This document shows, in pieces, positions 16,699 to 26,460 of a DNA stretch of 27,159 bases (position 1 is its first letter; each line of letters starts with the position of its first letter). Origin of the DNA: Nitrosomonadaceae bacterium (GTDB lineage Bacteria > Pseudomonadota > Gammaproteobacteria > Burkholderiales > Usitatibacteraceae). The DNA lies in NCBI GenBank assembly GCA_021300055.1, contig JAJTHU010000174.1:1-27159 (forward strand), read 5' to 3'. A program made the translations under genes and the position numbers. The notes under the pieces are model-generated. The model searched no databases and was not told the DNA's origin. It was given only the letters and a program-made list of their open reading frames with translations.

Positions 16699-17508
16699 CT
16701 AGCCGCGTCGCGAATCTCGTCGATTTTCCAGCTCGATATGCTTGGCGTACTTAGCGAAAGCCGCGAAACAGCCAATGGCGATGTGGGCAAACCCCGGGCC
16801 GCCATCTAAAAAGCCTAGGCGCAACACGTAGAACTTCACAAAGCGCGTCATCGGACTGAGCCACAATTTTGCGTAACCCACGCGCACGCCCTGCGAGAAC
16901 AACAACTCGGCGTGCAGCGACGAATAACGGTTCTGCTTCTGCAGGTAGGTTGCAAGGTCTTCAGCGGACTCGTGCAAGAGATCGCCTGAGAGTACGCCCG
17001 TCCGTACGCCGTGGTGGGCGCCGATCACCGTCTCGTGGACGGGGTCCTCGCTCCAACCGGCGTGCCGACGGTCAAATAGACGCGCCGATCGATCAGGGTA
17101 GCCTTCGCCATGGCTTAGCCAACGCCCTAGAAAACGATTGCGCCGAGGCATCGCGTAGAGCTGCGCGCGGGGGCCCTGTTGCGAGGAAAACTCCTGCGCG
17201 ATGCTCTGCGCCAATTCAGGCGTGACGCGTTCATCGACGTCGAGACACAGCACCCAGTCGTGCTTTGCCAGTGATACCGCAAACTGCTTCTGCTTGCCAA
17301 AGCCCAGCCAAGCCTGCTCGACCACGCGGCAACCTCGCGCGGCGGCAATTTCCTTAGTCGCATCGGTGGAGCCGGAGTCGACGACAACAACTTCATCCGC
17401 AAACTGGACGCTATCGATGCAATCCGCAATTTGCCCGGCCGCATCTTTGGAAACGATGCAAACCGTAAGGGGCAGTTTTCGGAGTTCGGGTGCGCTAGGG
17501 GCATTCAT
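16699..17508 (-). CDS. LPS-core family 2 glycosyltransferase (WaaE/KdtX/LgtF type)
   Basis: This is a probable beta-1,4-glucosyltransferase that adds glucose to heptose I of the LPS inner core, working at the cytoplasmic face. The protein is 269 aa. The GT-A core begins PLTVCIVSKDAA, with VVVDSGSTD (41-49) and the metal-binding DVDE (90-93). GFGKQKQFA (69-77) and the C-terminal region with ARLFDRR, DPVHE and ATYLQKQNRYS are typical of the WaaE/LgtF group. Start 17508 agrees with the family; the frame is open to 17574 but would then overlap the divergent waaC start. Adjacency to waaC and waaA supports a role in the core and not the exported glycan. The exact sugar is inferred. Confidence 0.87.
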   Translation of the reverse strand: MNAPSAPELRKLPLTVCIVSKDAAGQIADCIDSVQFADEVVVVDSGSTDATKEIAAARGCRVVEQAWLGFGKQKQFAVSLAKHDWVLCLDVDERVTPELAQSIAQEFSSQQGPRAQLYAMPRRNRFLGRWLSHGEGYPDRSARLFDRRHAGWSEDPVHETVIGAHHGVRTGVLSGDLLHESAEDLATYLQKQNRYSSLHAELLFSQGVRVGYAKLWLSPMTRFVKFYVLRLGFLDGGPGFAHIAIGCFAAFAKYAKHIELENRRDSRRG

Positions 17509-17559
17509 GGCTCGACAGTTTAGCGGGAAGCGCATAAAGCGCCGCTCAGTGTGCCGCCC

Positions 17560-17567
17560 TATAAAAT
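17560..17567 (+). promoter_or_regulatory. -10 like box immediately before waaC
   Basis: TATAAAAT ends six bases before the waaC ATG, inside the 65-base divergent gap. If it is the -10 of waaC, transcription would begin almost at the start codon and give a leaderless mRNA. This fits the absence of a Shine-Dalgarno sequence. No clear -35 is present. Confidence 0.3.
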
Positions 17568-17573
17568 CAAGCA

Positions 17574-18539
17574 ATGCGCATTCTGTTGGTCAAACTCTCG
17601 TCGATGGGCGACGTCATCCACAACCTTCCGGTTGTCAACGACATTCGCCGCGCGATACCAAACGCACATATCGATTGGGTCACCGACGCGTCGTACGCGC
17701 AACTCGTTGCGCTGCATCCCAGTGTGAATCGCGTGCTGCCCCTGCGGCTGCGCAACTTGAAGTCGCGCTGGTATTCCCTCGCGGCTTGGCACCAAGTCTT
17801 CACAGACAAAACGCAAATCGCACGTGAGCCTTACGATCTCATCATCGACACCCAAGGACTCATAAAGAGTGCGATCGTGAGCAACTGGGCACGGGGGCCA
17901 AAGGCGGGCTACGACGCAGAAAGCATTCGTGAGCCGATGGCATCGAGATGGTACGAGCGTCGCTACACGGTTTCGCGACAGGCCCACGCGGTGACGCGCA
18001 ACCGCGCGCTTTGCGCTGAGGCGCTGGGCTACGAGCTCATCGCGGACGCACCGCCGGATTACGGCCTACAGCTGACCCAACCGGACAATAAGTCGTTGCC
18101 AAAACCCTACGTCGTTTGCCTTCACGCGACAAGTCGCGCGGACAAGCAGTGGTCGACGGCCAACTGGCGCGCCCTCGGCCAAGCACTGAATGATCGTGGA
18201 GTTCACGTCGCCTTCCCTTCTGGCACAGACGCCGAGTACGCAACCAGTGAAGCGCTTGCGCAGTCGTTGCCCATCGCGAGCGCGTGGCGCACGCTACCGC
18301 TTCCAGAAACAGCTGCGCGGCTCTCCGCCGCCACAGCCGTGGTCGGGTGCGACACCGGGCTTGCGCATCTCGCCGTCGCGCTGAGCCGACCTTGCATTGG
18401 CATTTATCTCAGTACTGCCCCAGCACTCACCGGTCTATTTGGCACAGGGGCGACCAATCTTGGGGGCGGCTCACGCGATCGCGTTGCCAGCGTCAGCGTG
18501 GCTGATGTTCTAGATGTGCTGCTGCCGCAGATTGACTGA
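17574..18539 (+). CDS. waaC: Lipopolysaccharide heptosyltransferase I
   Basis: WaaC transfers the first L-glycero-D-manno-heptose from ADP-heptose to Kdo2-lipid A, at the cytoplasmic side of the inner membrane. The protein is 321 aa, the usual size for family GT9. The N-terminal motif KLSSMGDVIHNLPV contains the catalytic Asp13. LIIDTQGLIKSA is the HepI-type central motif, K191 in SRADKQWS is the conserved donor-binding Lys, and GCDTGLAHLA (258-267) contacts the ADP-heptose. It is followed after one base by waaA. There is no evident ribosome binding site upstream. Confidence 0.95.
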   Translation: MRILLVKLSSMGDVIHNLPVVNDIRRAIPNAHIDWVTDASYAQLVALHPSVNRVLPLRLRNLKSRWYSLAAWHQVFTDKTQIAREPYDLIIDTQGLIKSAIVSNWARGPKAGYDAESIREPMASRWYERRYTVSRQAHAVTRNRALCAEALGYELIADAPPDYGLQLTQPDNKSLPKPYVVCLHATSRADKQWSTANWRALGQALNDRGVHVAFPSGTDAEYATSEALAQSLPIASAWRTLPLPETAARLSAATAVVGCDTGLAHLAVALSRPCIGIYLSTAPALTGLFGTGATNLGGGSRDRVASVSVADVLDVLLPQID

Positions 18540-18540
18540 T

Positions 18541-19863
18541 ATGGTGCGCCCCCTCTACAGCATCGCGCTCTATCTCGCGGTACCACTCATACTGCTTCGT
18601 CTGGTCATTCGCTCGCTGCGAGAGCCGGGATACGGAAAGCATTGGGGCGAGCGATTCGGCTTTGGCACAACTCGATCAACTACCGAGCACCGACCCATCA
18701 TCTGGCTGCATGCGGTTTCAGTTGGCGAAGTGCGCGCCGCTTTGCCGCTTATCGCAGGTTTGATGCGCCGCTTTCCCGCACATGCGCTATTGCTCACTTG
18801 TATGACACCAACGGGGCGTGACATGGCGTTGCGCAGCGTGCCGAACGGCGTTGAGGTGCGCTATCTTCCTTACGACCTGCCCGTCGCCATGTCACGGTTT
18901 GTTGAAACTTGGCAACCGAAAGTTCTGCTCGTCATGGAAACCGAGCTCTGGCCGAACATGCTCGCAACATGCGAGCGGCACTCAGTCCGTTGCGTCTTGG
19001 TGAATGCGCGGCTCTCAGAAAAATCGCGCGCGGGCTACGCATGCTTTGCGCCAATCGCAGCATTGGCGAGGGAGGCATTAGGGCGCTTTGATGCGGTACT
19101 CGCGCAGTCGGCAGAAGATGCGCAGCGCTTGCAGTCGCTTGGCGCGCGCCGCGTGGACGTATCCGGCAACGTTAAGTTTGACCTCGTGCCCGATGCGCAG
19201 CTTATCGAACTCGGCAAATCGTGGCAGCGGGCAGTTCGGCCGCGCGCAATTCTGCTCGTCGCCAGCACGCGCGAGGGCGAGGAATCGCTGCTACTTCCCG
19301 CCTTTGTGCGCGCGTTTGCAGACGCAGCGTCGCGCCCGCTACTCGTATTGGTGCCCAGACATCCCGCGCGCATTGAGGAGGTGATCAGTCTTGTACGAAC
19401 CGCGGGGCTGCGCTGCGAACGCCGCTCGAACCAACCACCAGCTTCCGATGACGATGTATGGATCGGTGACTCGATGGGCGAGATGCCTGCTTACTACGCG
19501 ATGTGCGACGTCGCGATCATTGGCGGAAGTTTTGTGCCGCTGGGTGGACAAAACCTGATCGAGGCTGCGGCAGTTGGCGCGCCGATCATCATTGGCCCAT
19601 CAACTTACAACTTCGCCGAGGCAACCAAGCTCGCGTTGGCCGCTGGCGCTCTTCAGCAGGTGCGCGACGCAGCAGATGGCATGTTGGCCGCTGCTGCACT
19701 GTTGAAGGACCTCCAACAGCGCGAGCAAATGTCGCGGGCTGGCGCGGCGTTTACCGCACAGCATCGTGGTGCCACTGAACGCTCGCTAAATCTCGTCGAC
19801 CAACTCTTAGTCGACAGCGCGACAAAGGGCGCAACCGCCAACGAGCGGCCCGGGAATCGCTAA
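18541..19863 (+). CDS. waaA: 3-deoxy-D-manno-octulosonic acid (Kdo) transferase
   Basis: WaaA attaches Kdo residues to lipid IVA, the step before heptose addition by WaaC. The protein is 440 aa. It has an N-terminal membrane anchor (about residues 5-24) and the Kdo-transferase segment HAVSVGEVRAALPL with the catalytic Glu63. ETELWPN (133-139) and the C-terminal donor-site region GGSFVPLGGQNLIEAAAVG are also present. The ATG at 18541 follows the waaC stop by one base; an earlier in-frame start at 18514 lies inside waaC and is not used. Whether it adds one or two Kdo units cannot be read from sequence. Its stop is 13 bases from the stop of the convergent tolC gene. Confidence 0.96.
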   Translation: MVRPLYSIALYLAVPLILLRLVIRSLREPGYGKHWGERFGFGTTRSTTEHRPIIWLHAVSVGEVRAALPLIAGLMRRFPAHALLLTCMTPTGRDMALRSVPNGVEVRYLPYDLPVAMSRFVETWQPKVLLVMETELWPNMLATCERHSVRCVLVNARLSEKSRAGYACFAPIAALAREALGRFDAVLAQSAEDAQRLQSLGARRVDVSGNVKFDLVPDAQLIELGKSWQRAVRPRAILLVASTREGEESLLLPAFVRAFADAASRPLLVLVPRHPARIEEVISLVRTAGLRCERRSNQPPASDDDVWIGDSMGEMPAYYAMCDVAIIGGSFVPLGGQNLIEAAAVGAPIIIGPSTYNFAEATKLALAAGALQQVRDAADGMLAAAALLKDLQQREQMSRAGAAFTAQHRGATERSLNLVDQLLVDSATKGATANERPGNR

Positions 19864-19876
19864 GGTTTGTTCGACC

Positions 19877-21193
19877 CTAGCGCGCGAGCAGACGGTTAAT
19901 TTCGGCGAGGTCGTCTTCTGTGAGTCGGCCTGCAGCGGCCTTGAGACGCAACTGCGCAAGGATAGTGTTATAGCGTGCTTGTTGCAAATCACGGCGTGTC
20001 TGAAAGAGTTGTTGCTGAGAATTCAGCACGTCCACGTTCGTTCTCACGCCGACTTCTTTGCCAAGCAAGGTCGAGTCAAGCGAAGACTTGGAAGACACCA
20101 GCGAGGCTTCAAACGCCTTTACTTGCGCCGCACCGCTAGTCACACCAAGGTATGACGTGCGAACCAATTGAGCGACCGCACGCTTCGCGTTTTCCAGATC
20201 TTGTTCGGCGCGCTCGCGCGATGAGAGTGCTTGGCGCACACGCGCCTGCTGACCACCGCCTTGGTATAGCGGAATGCTCAATACCAGCCCGACATTGGTG
20301 GTCGTGCTATTGAAGGGGATTCCGCTTGATGGCGCGTTGTTGTACCCATAGCTTCCAGTAAGGTCTAGTGTCGGGTAGTGCCCCGCTTGCGTGCGGGAAA
20401 CTTCTTTGGCCGCAATTTCAAATGCTGCGCGTGCCTGCGCTACCGTCGGGCTCGCCTCATGAGCGCCTGCGATCCATTTGTCGGGGTCGGCGGGCGAGGG
20501 GGGGACGAGTTCCGGGTTTTCTTTGAGCGGCGCGAGGGCGGGCGCACGCTTGCCAATGAGTTGCTCAAGCGCGCTTTTCTTCACCTCAAGATCATTCCGG
20601 TCAGCGATTTCGCGGGCGACGGCTAAATCGAATCGTGCCTGGGCTTCGTAGGTATCGACGATGGTCGAGGTGCCGACTTCGAAATTGCGCTTGGCTTGCG
20701 CGAGAGACTCTTCGACGGCTTTCTTTTGCGCACCCGACTGCGCAACGTTGTCTTGCGCCAAGAGGACGTCAAAGTACGCTTGCGCGGCGCGCGAAACGAT
20801 ACTCTGCTTGGCATCAGCAAACACGGCTTCCGCTTGCTTTACTTGGAGGTCTGCTTGGTCGACAGCCAGCCAACTCTGCATCCGAAACAGCGGCTGTGTC
20901 AGCGTGAGCGAGTAGGCTTTTGAGGTGTAGTTGGACGAACTATCGCGTCCGCCAAGCGTGGAATCTGAATTGATGCGGTTGGCGTTTCCGGTGAGCGTGA
21001 GCGACGGCAGGATGGTTGCGCGCGCAATCGGCTTTCCCTCCTTGGCGGCTTCGTAGGCGGCACGCGCGGATGCGAAAACGGGATCTTGCGAAACCGCGTC
21101 TCGGTAGATTTGCATGAGGTCGGCAGCAGAGGCGCCAAACGCGCTAGCAGCAAAGAGACCTGCAATGGCGGTGCGAAGGAGGGCGTTTTTCAT
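19877..21193 (-). CDS. tolC: TolC-family outer-membrane efflux/type I secretion channel
   Basis: TolC forms the trimeric outer-membrane and periplasmic tunnel used by tripartite efflux pumps and type I secretion. The protein is 438 aa. A clear signal peptide ends near ASA (21-23), and the mature start is ADLMQIYRDAVSQDP, which is typical of the TolC branch. Two OEP repeats follow, with long Ala/Gln-rich helices, and TLTQPLF and GLVLSIPLYQGG mark the two beta-strand entries. Start 21193 was chosen for the signal peptide; the frame is open to 21235 but overlaps the rhodanese stop. No cognate pump genes lie in the window, so it is probably a general housekeeping channel. Confidence 0.94.
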   Translation of the reverse strand: MKNALLRTAIAGLFAASAFGASAADLMQIYRDAVSQDPVFASARAAYEAAKEGKPIARATILPSLTLTGNANRINSDSTLGGRDSSSNYTSKAYSLTLTQPLFRMQSWLAVDQADLQVKQAEAVFADAKQSIVSRAAQAYFDVLLAQDNVAQSGAQKKAVEESLAQAKRNFEVGTSTIVDTYEAQARFDLAVAREIADRNDLEVKKSALEQLIGKRAPALAPLKENPELVPPSPADPDKWIAGAHEASPTVAQARAAFEIAAKEVSRTQAGHYPTLDLTGSYGYNNAPSSGIPFNSTTTNVGLVLSIPLYQGGGQQARVRQALSSRERAEQDLENAKRAVAQLVRTSYLGVTSGAAQVKAFEASLVSSKSSLDSTLLGKEVGVRTNVDVLNSQQQLFQTRRDLQQARYNTILAQLRLKAAAGRLTEDDLAEINRLLAR

Positions 21194-21231
21194 GTTTGAA
21201 GGACGTGACGTCCGGTTGGAGTGCGGTGGAT

Positions 21232-21555
21232 TCAATAAAGGGGCACGCTAGGGTCGACGTCTTTGGACCACGCGTCAATGCCACCCATCAGATTATGCAA
21301 ATTGTCAAAGCCTTGACGCTGCAGGTATGCGACGACCTGCAGACTTCTCACCCCGTGATGACAAATTACGACCGTAGGATGCGTCGGATCGATCTCTTGG
21401 ATGCGGGATGGGATTTCGCCCATCGGCAAATGAGTCGAGCCGACAATGTGCGCGAGTTGCCATTCCCAAGGCTCTCTGACGTCGATGACGATGGGGCGCT
21501 GATGGGGATCGGCGCGCAGCATCTCATCCAATTGGGTGGCAGTAAGTTGTCGCAT
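21232..21555 (-). CDS. Single-domain rhodanese-like protein
   Basis: A cytoplasmic rhodanese domain of 107 aa, possibly a sulfurtransferase that passes persulfide sulfur from its Cys. It has IDVREPWEW (24-32), HLPMGEIP (42-49) and the active-site loop with Cys65 in VVICHHGVRS (62-71). The CHHGVRS loop is that of the GlpE/PspE-like small rhodaneses. It lies between the PCMT-like gene (18 bases) and tolC (38 bases), in the same direction, and is probably co-transcribed. The physiological substrate is unknown. Confidence 0.93.
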   Translation of the reverse strand: MRQLTATQLDEMLRADPHQRPIVIDVREPWEWQLAHIVGSTHLPMGEIPSRIQEIDPTHPTVVICHHGVRSLQVVAYLQRQGFDNLHNLMGGIDAWSKDVDPSVPLY

Positions 21556-21573
21556 CCTAGTTGTTTGGTCTGC

Positions 21574-22239
21574 CTAGAAGGTGAATCGAGAAGGCTGTTG
21601 GCAGTTGATCAGCGCCGGGACCACAGTTTCAAAGAGTTCGGTTGCGACTGTGCCGCCGGCAGCTGATTTAGCGATGAGTGTCGCGTGCATGGCTGGGGCA
21701 TCACCAACGACTGCAAGCATGCGACCACCGGGGGTGAGGAACTCAAGGAATGCCTCTGGCAAAACCGGTACCGACCCGGTCAACACAATGACTTCGAAAT
21801 TTTGGTCCGGCAAGACGAAGGCGGCTGGCGATTTGGCAGCATCGCCTACCAACAAATCAACATTCGTGATCGACGCGTTGGAGAGTCTTGCCGCAGCGGC
21901 TTTCGAGAGTTCATTGTGAATTTCGACGGAGGTAACTTGACACCCGCGTTTGGCGAGCAACGCGGTTAGGTAGCCAGATCCGGTTCCGATTTCAAAGACG
22001 CGCTCGTGCGACTTGATCTCGAGTTCCTGGATGAATCGAGCCTCCAACTTGGGCGTCATCATGGTCTGGCCACAGCCGATCGGAATTTCCATATCGACGA
22101 AGGCGAGGCTGCGGTATTCGGCGGGGACAAAGTCCTCGCGCTTGACGGCAAACAAAAGGTCGAGCACGGCAGGATCGAGCACATCCCAAGTGCGGATTTG
22201 CTGCTCAACCATATTGAATCGTGCGCGTTCGAAGTCCAT
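21574..22239 (-). CDS. Protein-L-isoaspartate O-methyltransferase-like protein (divergent)
   Basis: A SAM-dependent methyltransferase of 221 aa with the PCMT fold. It begins MDFERARFNMVEQQIR. SAM motif I is VFEIGTGSGYLTALLA (81-96). The loop that in true PCMTs carries the conserved Ser (QT-I-S-Q-P) reads GCGQTMMTPKLEA here (55-67), so that Ser is missing. The group found beside tolC in beta- and gammaproteobacteria shares this change. Isoaspartyl repair is therefore uncertain, and another methyl acceptor is possible. It is first in a probable pcm-rhodanese-tolC operon downstream of a tetR gene. Confidence 0.85.
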   Translation of the reverse strand: MDFERARFNMVEQQIRTWDVLDPAVLDLLFAVKREDFVPAEYRSLAFVDMEIPIGCGQTMMTPKLEARFIQELEIKSHERVFEIGTGSGYLTALLAKRGCQVTSVEIHNELSKAAAARLSNASITNVDLLVGDAAKSPAAFVLPDQNFEVIVLTGSVPVLPEAFLEFLTPGGRMLAVVGDAPAMHATLIAKSAAGGTVATELFETVVPALINCQQPSRFTF

Positions 22240-22332
22240 GGTGGGTTCTTATTCGGGCGTGGCTAGGAAGGTAAGTGAGGCGCTTGTTGTGTTCGATGTG
22301 TTCGGCTAGTTGCGCTTCGTACTCGCCTCGGG

Positions 22333-22341
22333 ATTTTAGCA
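22333..22341 (-). promoter_or_regulatory. Candidate extended -10 promoter for the pcm-rhodanese-tolC operon
   Basis: On the minus strand the 146-base gap between tetR and the PCMT-like gene holds TGCTAAAAT, a TGn-extended -10 box, about 94 bases before the start codon. A TTGTCA lies further upstream but at 22 bases, too far for a normal -35. Confidence 0.33.
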
Positions 22342-22385
22342 ACTGCGTGCGCTTATGCGGTGACAAGGCGTCGACGGGGCTGGGC

Positions 22386-23114
22386 CTATGCGCTGGTCTT
22401 GTCTTGGTTTGGGTCGAGCTTCAGCGCGTGAATCAACATGTCCGTGTGGAGCGCGAGGTACTCCTTAGGCTCAATTTGCTCGCATCCGCAGAGGTCAAAC
22501 GAGTGACGCCACAGCATCAGCATCACAACTGGCGCGGCGCTCAATCGCGGTAGATATTCGGTGGGGACGTTTCGAAACTCACCCCTCTCGATGCCGCGCT
22601 TGACAACGTAGTCGAACAGACCCATTCCTCGGGTAATGACGTTCTCGTGGTAATACTGCGCGAGCGCTGGGAAATTGCCCGCCTCGGAGAGCATCAGTTT
22701 GGTGATGCCGCCGAGCGTTGTCGCGCCGATCTGCTCCCACCAAGTGCTGATCAGATCGCGCAGTAGATCGGCCGAGCTGCCCTCGTACTCGCACATACGT
22801 GCTTCGTACTCGGCGATACGGGATACAATCCCCTCGCTGATCACTGTCTTGAAAAGCTCTTCTTTGGAATCGAAGTACAGGTAAAGCGTCCCCTTGGACA
22901 CGCCAGCACGGCGCGCGACATCGTCTAGGCGCGTGGCAGAAAACCCCTTTTCGATGAAGAGTTCGAGCGCGGCGGCGGCAAGCTCTCCTGGGCGCGCGTC
23001 TTTGCGGCGCTCCCAACGCGGCTCCAGCACCTTGGCCGACGAGAGCGTCGTCGGGTGTGGGTCGGAAATCACGACGTGCGACTGGGACTTAGCAGGTGTG
23101 GTGGTTGGCGACAT
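22386..23114 (-). CDS. TetR/AcrR-family transcriptional regulator
   Basis: The protein is 242 aa. A 40-residue polar N-terminal extension precedes a classic TetR DNA-binding domain. AAALELFIEKGFSATRLDDVARRAGVSKGTLYLYFDSKEELF occupies about residues 47-88, with the recognition helix around VSKGTLYLYF. The C-terminal ligand-binding domain (about 100-235) is helical and resembles the group of AcrR-like regulators that control efflux genes. It reads towards the pcm-rhodanese-tolC genes, so those are plausible targets. A palindromic operator candidate 125 bases upstream of its start suggests autoregulation. Ligand unknown. Confidence 0.92.
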   Translation of the reverse strand: MSPTTTPAKSQSHVVISDPHPTTLSSAKVLEPRWERRKDARPGELAAAALELFIEKGFSATRLDDVARRAGVSKGTLYLYFDSKEELFKTVISEGIVSRIAEYEARMCEYEGSSADLLRDLISTWWEQIGATTLGGITKLMLSEAGNFPALAQYYHENVITRGMGLFDYVVKRGIERGEFRNVPTEYLPRLSAAPVVMLMLWRHSFDLCGCEQIEPKEYLALHTDMLIHALKLDPNQDKTSA

Positions 23115-23430
23115 GCGATCATCAGTGGGGCGAAAATAGACGGCAAGTGCGCCGCGGCGCGCCCAACGTCCTCGTCAGCACTCGCGAGGCCAAATGTAAA
23201 CGCCGAATCCGGCAGTGGCATTGGCCCGAGAAAATTACTGACTTATCAGTCATTAAGATACGCTTGCCCCTCGCGCACGTCAAGTATTTCTGCAACATTT
23301 CCATTGGCGCTCATTCGGTACAAAGCTACCCCCACCAAACTCTTAAGCCAAGCAGAGCGGGCATCTATCCGAGAAGGCCGGTTTTCTTTAGACTTGCTAA
23401 CCGCCTTTGAGAGCGGATTTGGGACATATC
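23115..23430. other. Divergent intergenic region between tetR and the methyltransferase gene
   Basis: A stretch of 316 bases with no convincing gene. It is more AT-rich in its middle and right part than the flanking genes, and it contains the palindromic operator candidate at 23237-23254. A 60-codon minus-strand frame at 23122-23304 lacks a ribosome site and a protein-like composition. I could not assign clear -35/-10 pairs for either direction. Confidence 0.6.
23237..23254. promoter_or_regulatory. Palindromic TetR-type operator candidate
   Basis: The sequence ACTGACT-TATC-AGTCATT is an inverted repeat: TGACT/AGTCA is perfect, and 6 of 7 positions match across the longer arms. Size and spacing fit operators bound by AcrR/TetR dimers. 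It sits in the divergent gap upstream of tetR and could control tetR and the methyltransferase gene. The link to the neighbouring TetR is inference. Confidence 0.55.
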
Positions 23431-24327
23431 ATGACGACCACAACCCACCGCGGCGAGCAGCCTGCTTCCGCACCGCTCCAGGCAAGCGCAGCCATTCGCT
23501 GGGCGCTTGATTCGCTCACCAATAACCGCGTCTGGCAGCAGGACGACTATTGGATCAATGAGCGCGCTAAGCATCGTCGTTATTCTTTCCGCATGCTGCG
23601 CTACTGGTACATGGAGCGCCTGTTGCGCGAGACGCGCGAGCAACTGGGTCGCCCGTTGCGCGTACTCGAAATTGGCGTCGACCGCGGTCAAATGAAGGCG
23701 TTTGTCGATGGCGCGCCCTCTGACGCAAACGCAGGTTCGTTATACAGCTCTTGGGATGCAGCAGACGTTAAGCCGCAAACCGAGGCCTTAACCCGAGCGG
23801 GTTACGGGAACTGCTTGGCGCTGAACCTCGATGATGGCGATTCACTCGCCGAGTTCGTTTCGCGTACGCGCGCGCAATACGATGTCATCGTGCTTTTGCA
23901 CGTGCTCGAGCACCTTACTCAGCCTGAGCGCGCGGTCACCTTTCTTTCTGGCTCGCTCGCTGGCAACGGACGCATGCTCGGTGGCTTCCCGGTGCTTCCA
24001 TCTGGCATCGCGCGTATCCGTGAGCGACAAATCCGCAAGACCGCCCAGCCGTTCGGACACGTCAGCGCGTTTTCACCACGCCGTGTTCGCAAAATGGCCG
24101 AGCGCGCGGGGATGCTGACGGACTACGCCGCCGGCGCGTTTGCCGTGCGCGCGTCCGGCTCCCCTCTCGAGAACAGCGAGTGGTGGTTACGCGCCAACGT
24201 TGCGTTCGGCGCGTTGTTTCCCGGCTGGCCAGGGGAGATCTACTTTCAGCTTCGCAAACCGGCACGCCCTGCTGGCGCCCCCGTTTTCAAAGACGAAGTC
24301 GCCGCAAAATACGCGGCCGCCGACTAG
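23431..24327 (+). CDS. Class I SAM-dependent methyltransferase, substrate unknown
   Basis: The protein is 298 aa. After about 75 residues rich in Arg and Trp comes a methyltransferase core. Motif I is VLEIGVDRGQ (78-87), a variant of the glycine-rich SAM loop. A later YDVIVLLHVLEHL resembles the UbiG/Methyltransf_11 and _23 families, with the H-x-LEH signature after the acidic strand. The ATG at 23431, preceded by GGGA at about ten bases, is preferred to the TTG at 23407. Such proteins often modify lipids or sugars. Standing alone between a TetR operator and the thiC riboswitch, it has no informative partner, and I assign no substrate. Confidence 0.82.
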   Translation: MTTTTHRGEQPASAPLQASAAIRWALDSLTNNRVWQQDDYWINERAKHRRYSFRMLRYWYMERLLRETREQLGRPLRVLEIGVDRGQMKAFVDGAPSDANAGSLYSSWDAADVKPQTEALTRAGYGNCLALNLDDGDSLAEFVSRTRAQYDVIVLLHVLEHLTQPERAVTFLSGSLAGNGRMLGGFPVLPSGIARIRERQIRKTAQPFGHVSAFSPRRVRKMAERAGMLTDYAAGAFAVRASGSPLENSEWWLRANVAFGALFPGWPGEIYFQLRKPARPAGAPVFKDEVAAKYAAAD

Positions 24328-24373
24328 TCGCTTCGGCACGCACGCGCTTCGCGGCAAGCCGCCGCGCACTAGC

Positions 24374-24379
24374 GCATAA
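24374..24379 (+). promoter_or_regulatory. Candidate -10 element for thiC
   Basis: CATAAT lies 11 bases before the first base of the riboswitch P1 stem, placing transcription start just ahead of the aptamer. No good -35 is visible at normal spacing. Confidence 0.4.
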
Positions 24380-24389
24380 TCTTTCTCGT

Positions 24390-24476
24390 AACGCAGGGGT
24401 TCCGTGTATGCAATGGCATCGCACGGATGAGACACACCCTTTGAACCTGATGCAGCTCACACTGCCGTAGGGAGCG
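24390..24476 (+). ncRNA. TPP riboswitch (THI element) aptamer
   Basis: This is the thiamine pyrophosphate aptamer in the thiC leader. P1 pairs ACGC (24390-24393) with GCGT (24473-24476). P2 pairs GGGGT (24395-24399) with ACCC (24435-24438). P3 has arms CCGTG/CACGG (24401-24425). The ligand-binding ATGAGA (24426-24431) stands where CTGAGA is the usual consensus. The conserved TTGAACCTGAT follows, then P5 GCAG/CTGC (24451-24464) and CGTAGGGA. All elements are in canonical order. TPP binding is expected to lower thiC expression. Confidence 0.95.
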
Positions 24477-24513
24477 TGAATCACCCTCGCTAGTCCGCTT
24501 TGGTGTTTCATCG

Positions 24514-24528
24514 CTCCACCCTCTGGAG
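24514..24528 (+). promoter_or_regulatory. SD-sequestering hairpin, probable riboswitch expression platform
   Basis: CTCCA (24514-24518) and TGGAG (24524-24528) form a five-pair hairpin with a CCCTC loop. It buries the GGAG ribosome site of thiC, seven bases from the ATG at 24536. An upstream GGTG (24502-24505) could pair with the overlapping CACC (24517-24520) and free the site. Control at translation initiation is inferred. Confidence 0.55.
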
Positions 24529-24535
24529 ATTCATG

Positions 24536-26437
<1,902 letters not shown>

Positions 26438-26460
26438 ACAGCCGCGAAGATTAGGTAACT

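Noticed and set aside
23122..23304. 60-codon minus-strand frame upstream of tetR
   Set aside because: No ribosome site, Arg/Cys-rich composition unlike a protein, and it crosses the operator candidate.
24341..24372. GC-rich inverted repeats (GCGGC/GCCGC) after the methyltransferase gene as a terminator
   Set aside because: The loop would be only two bases and there is no T-run; it is more likely chance in GC-rich DNA just ahead of the thiC promoter.
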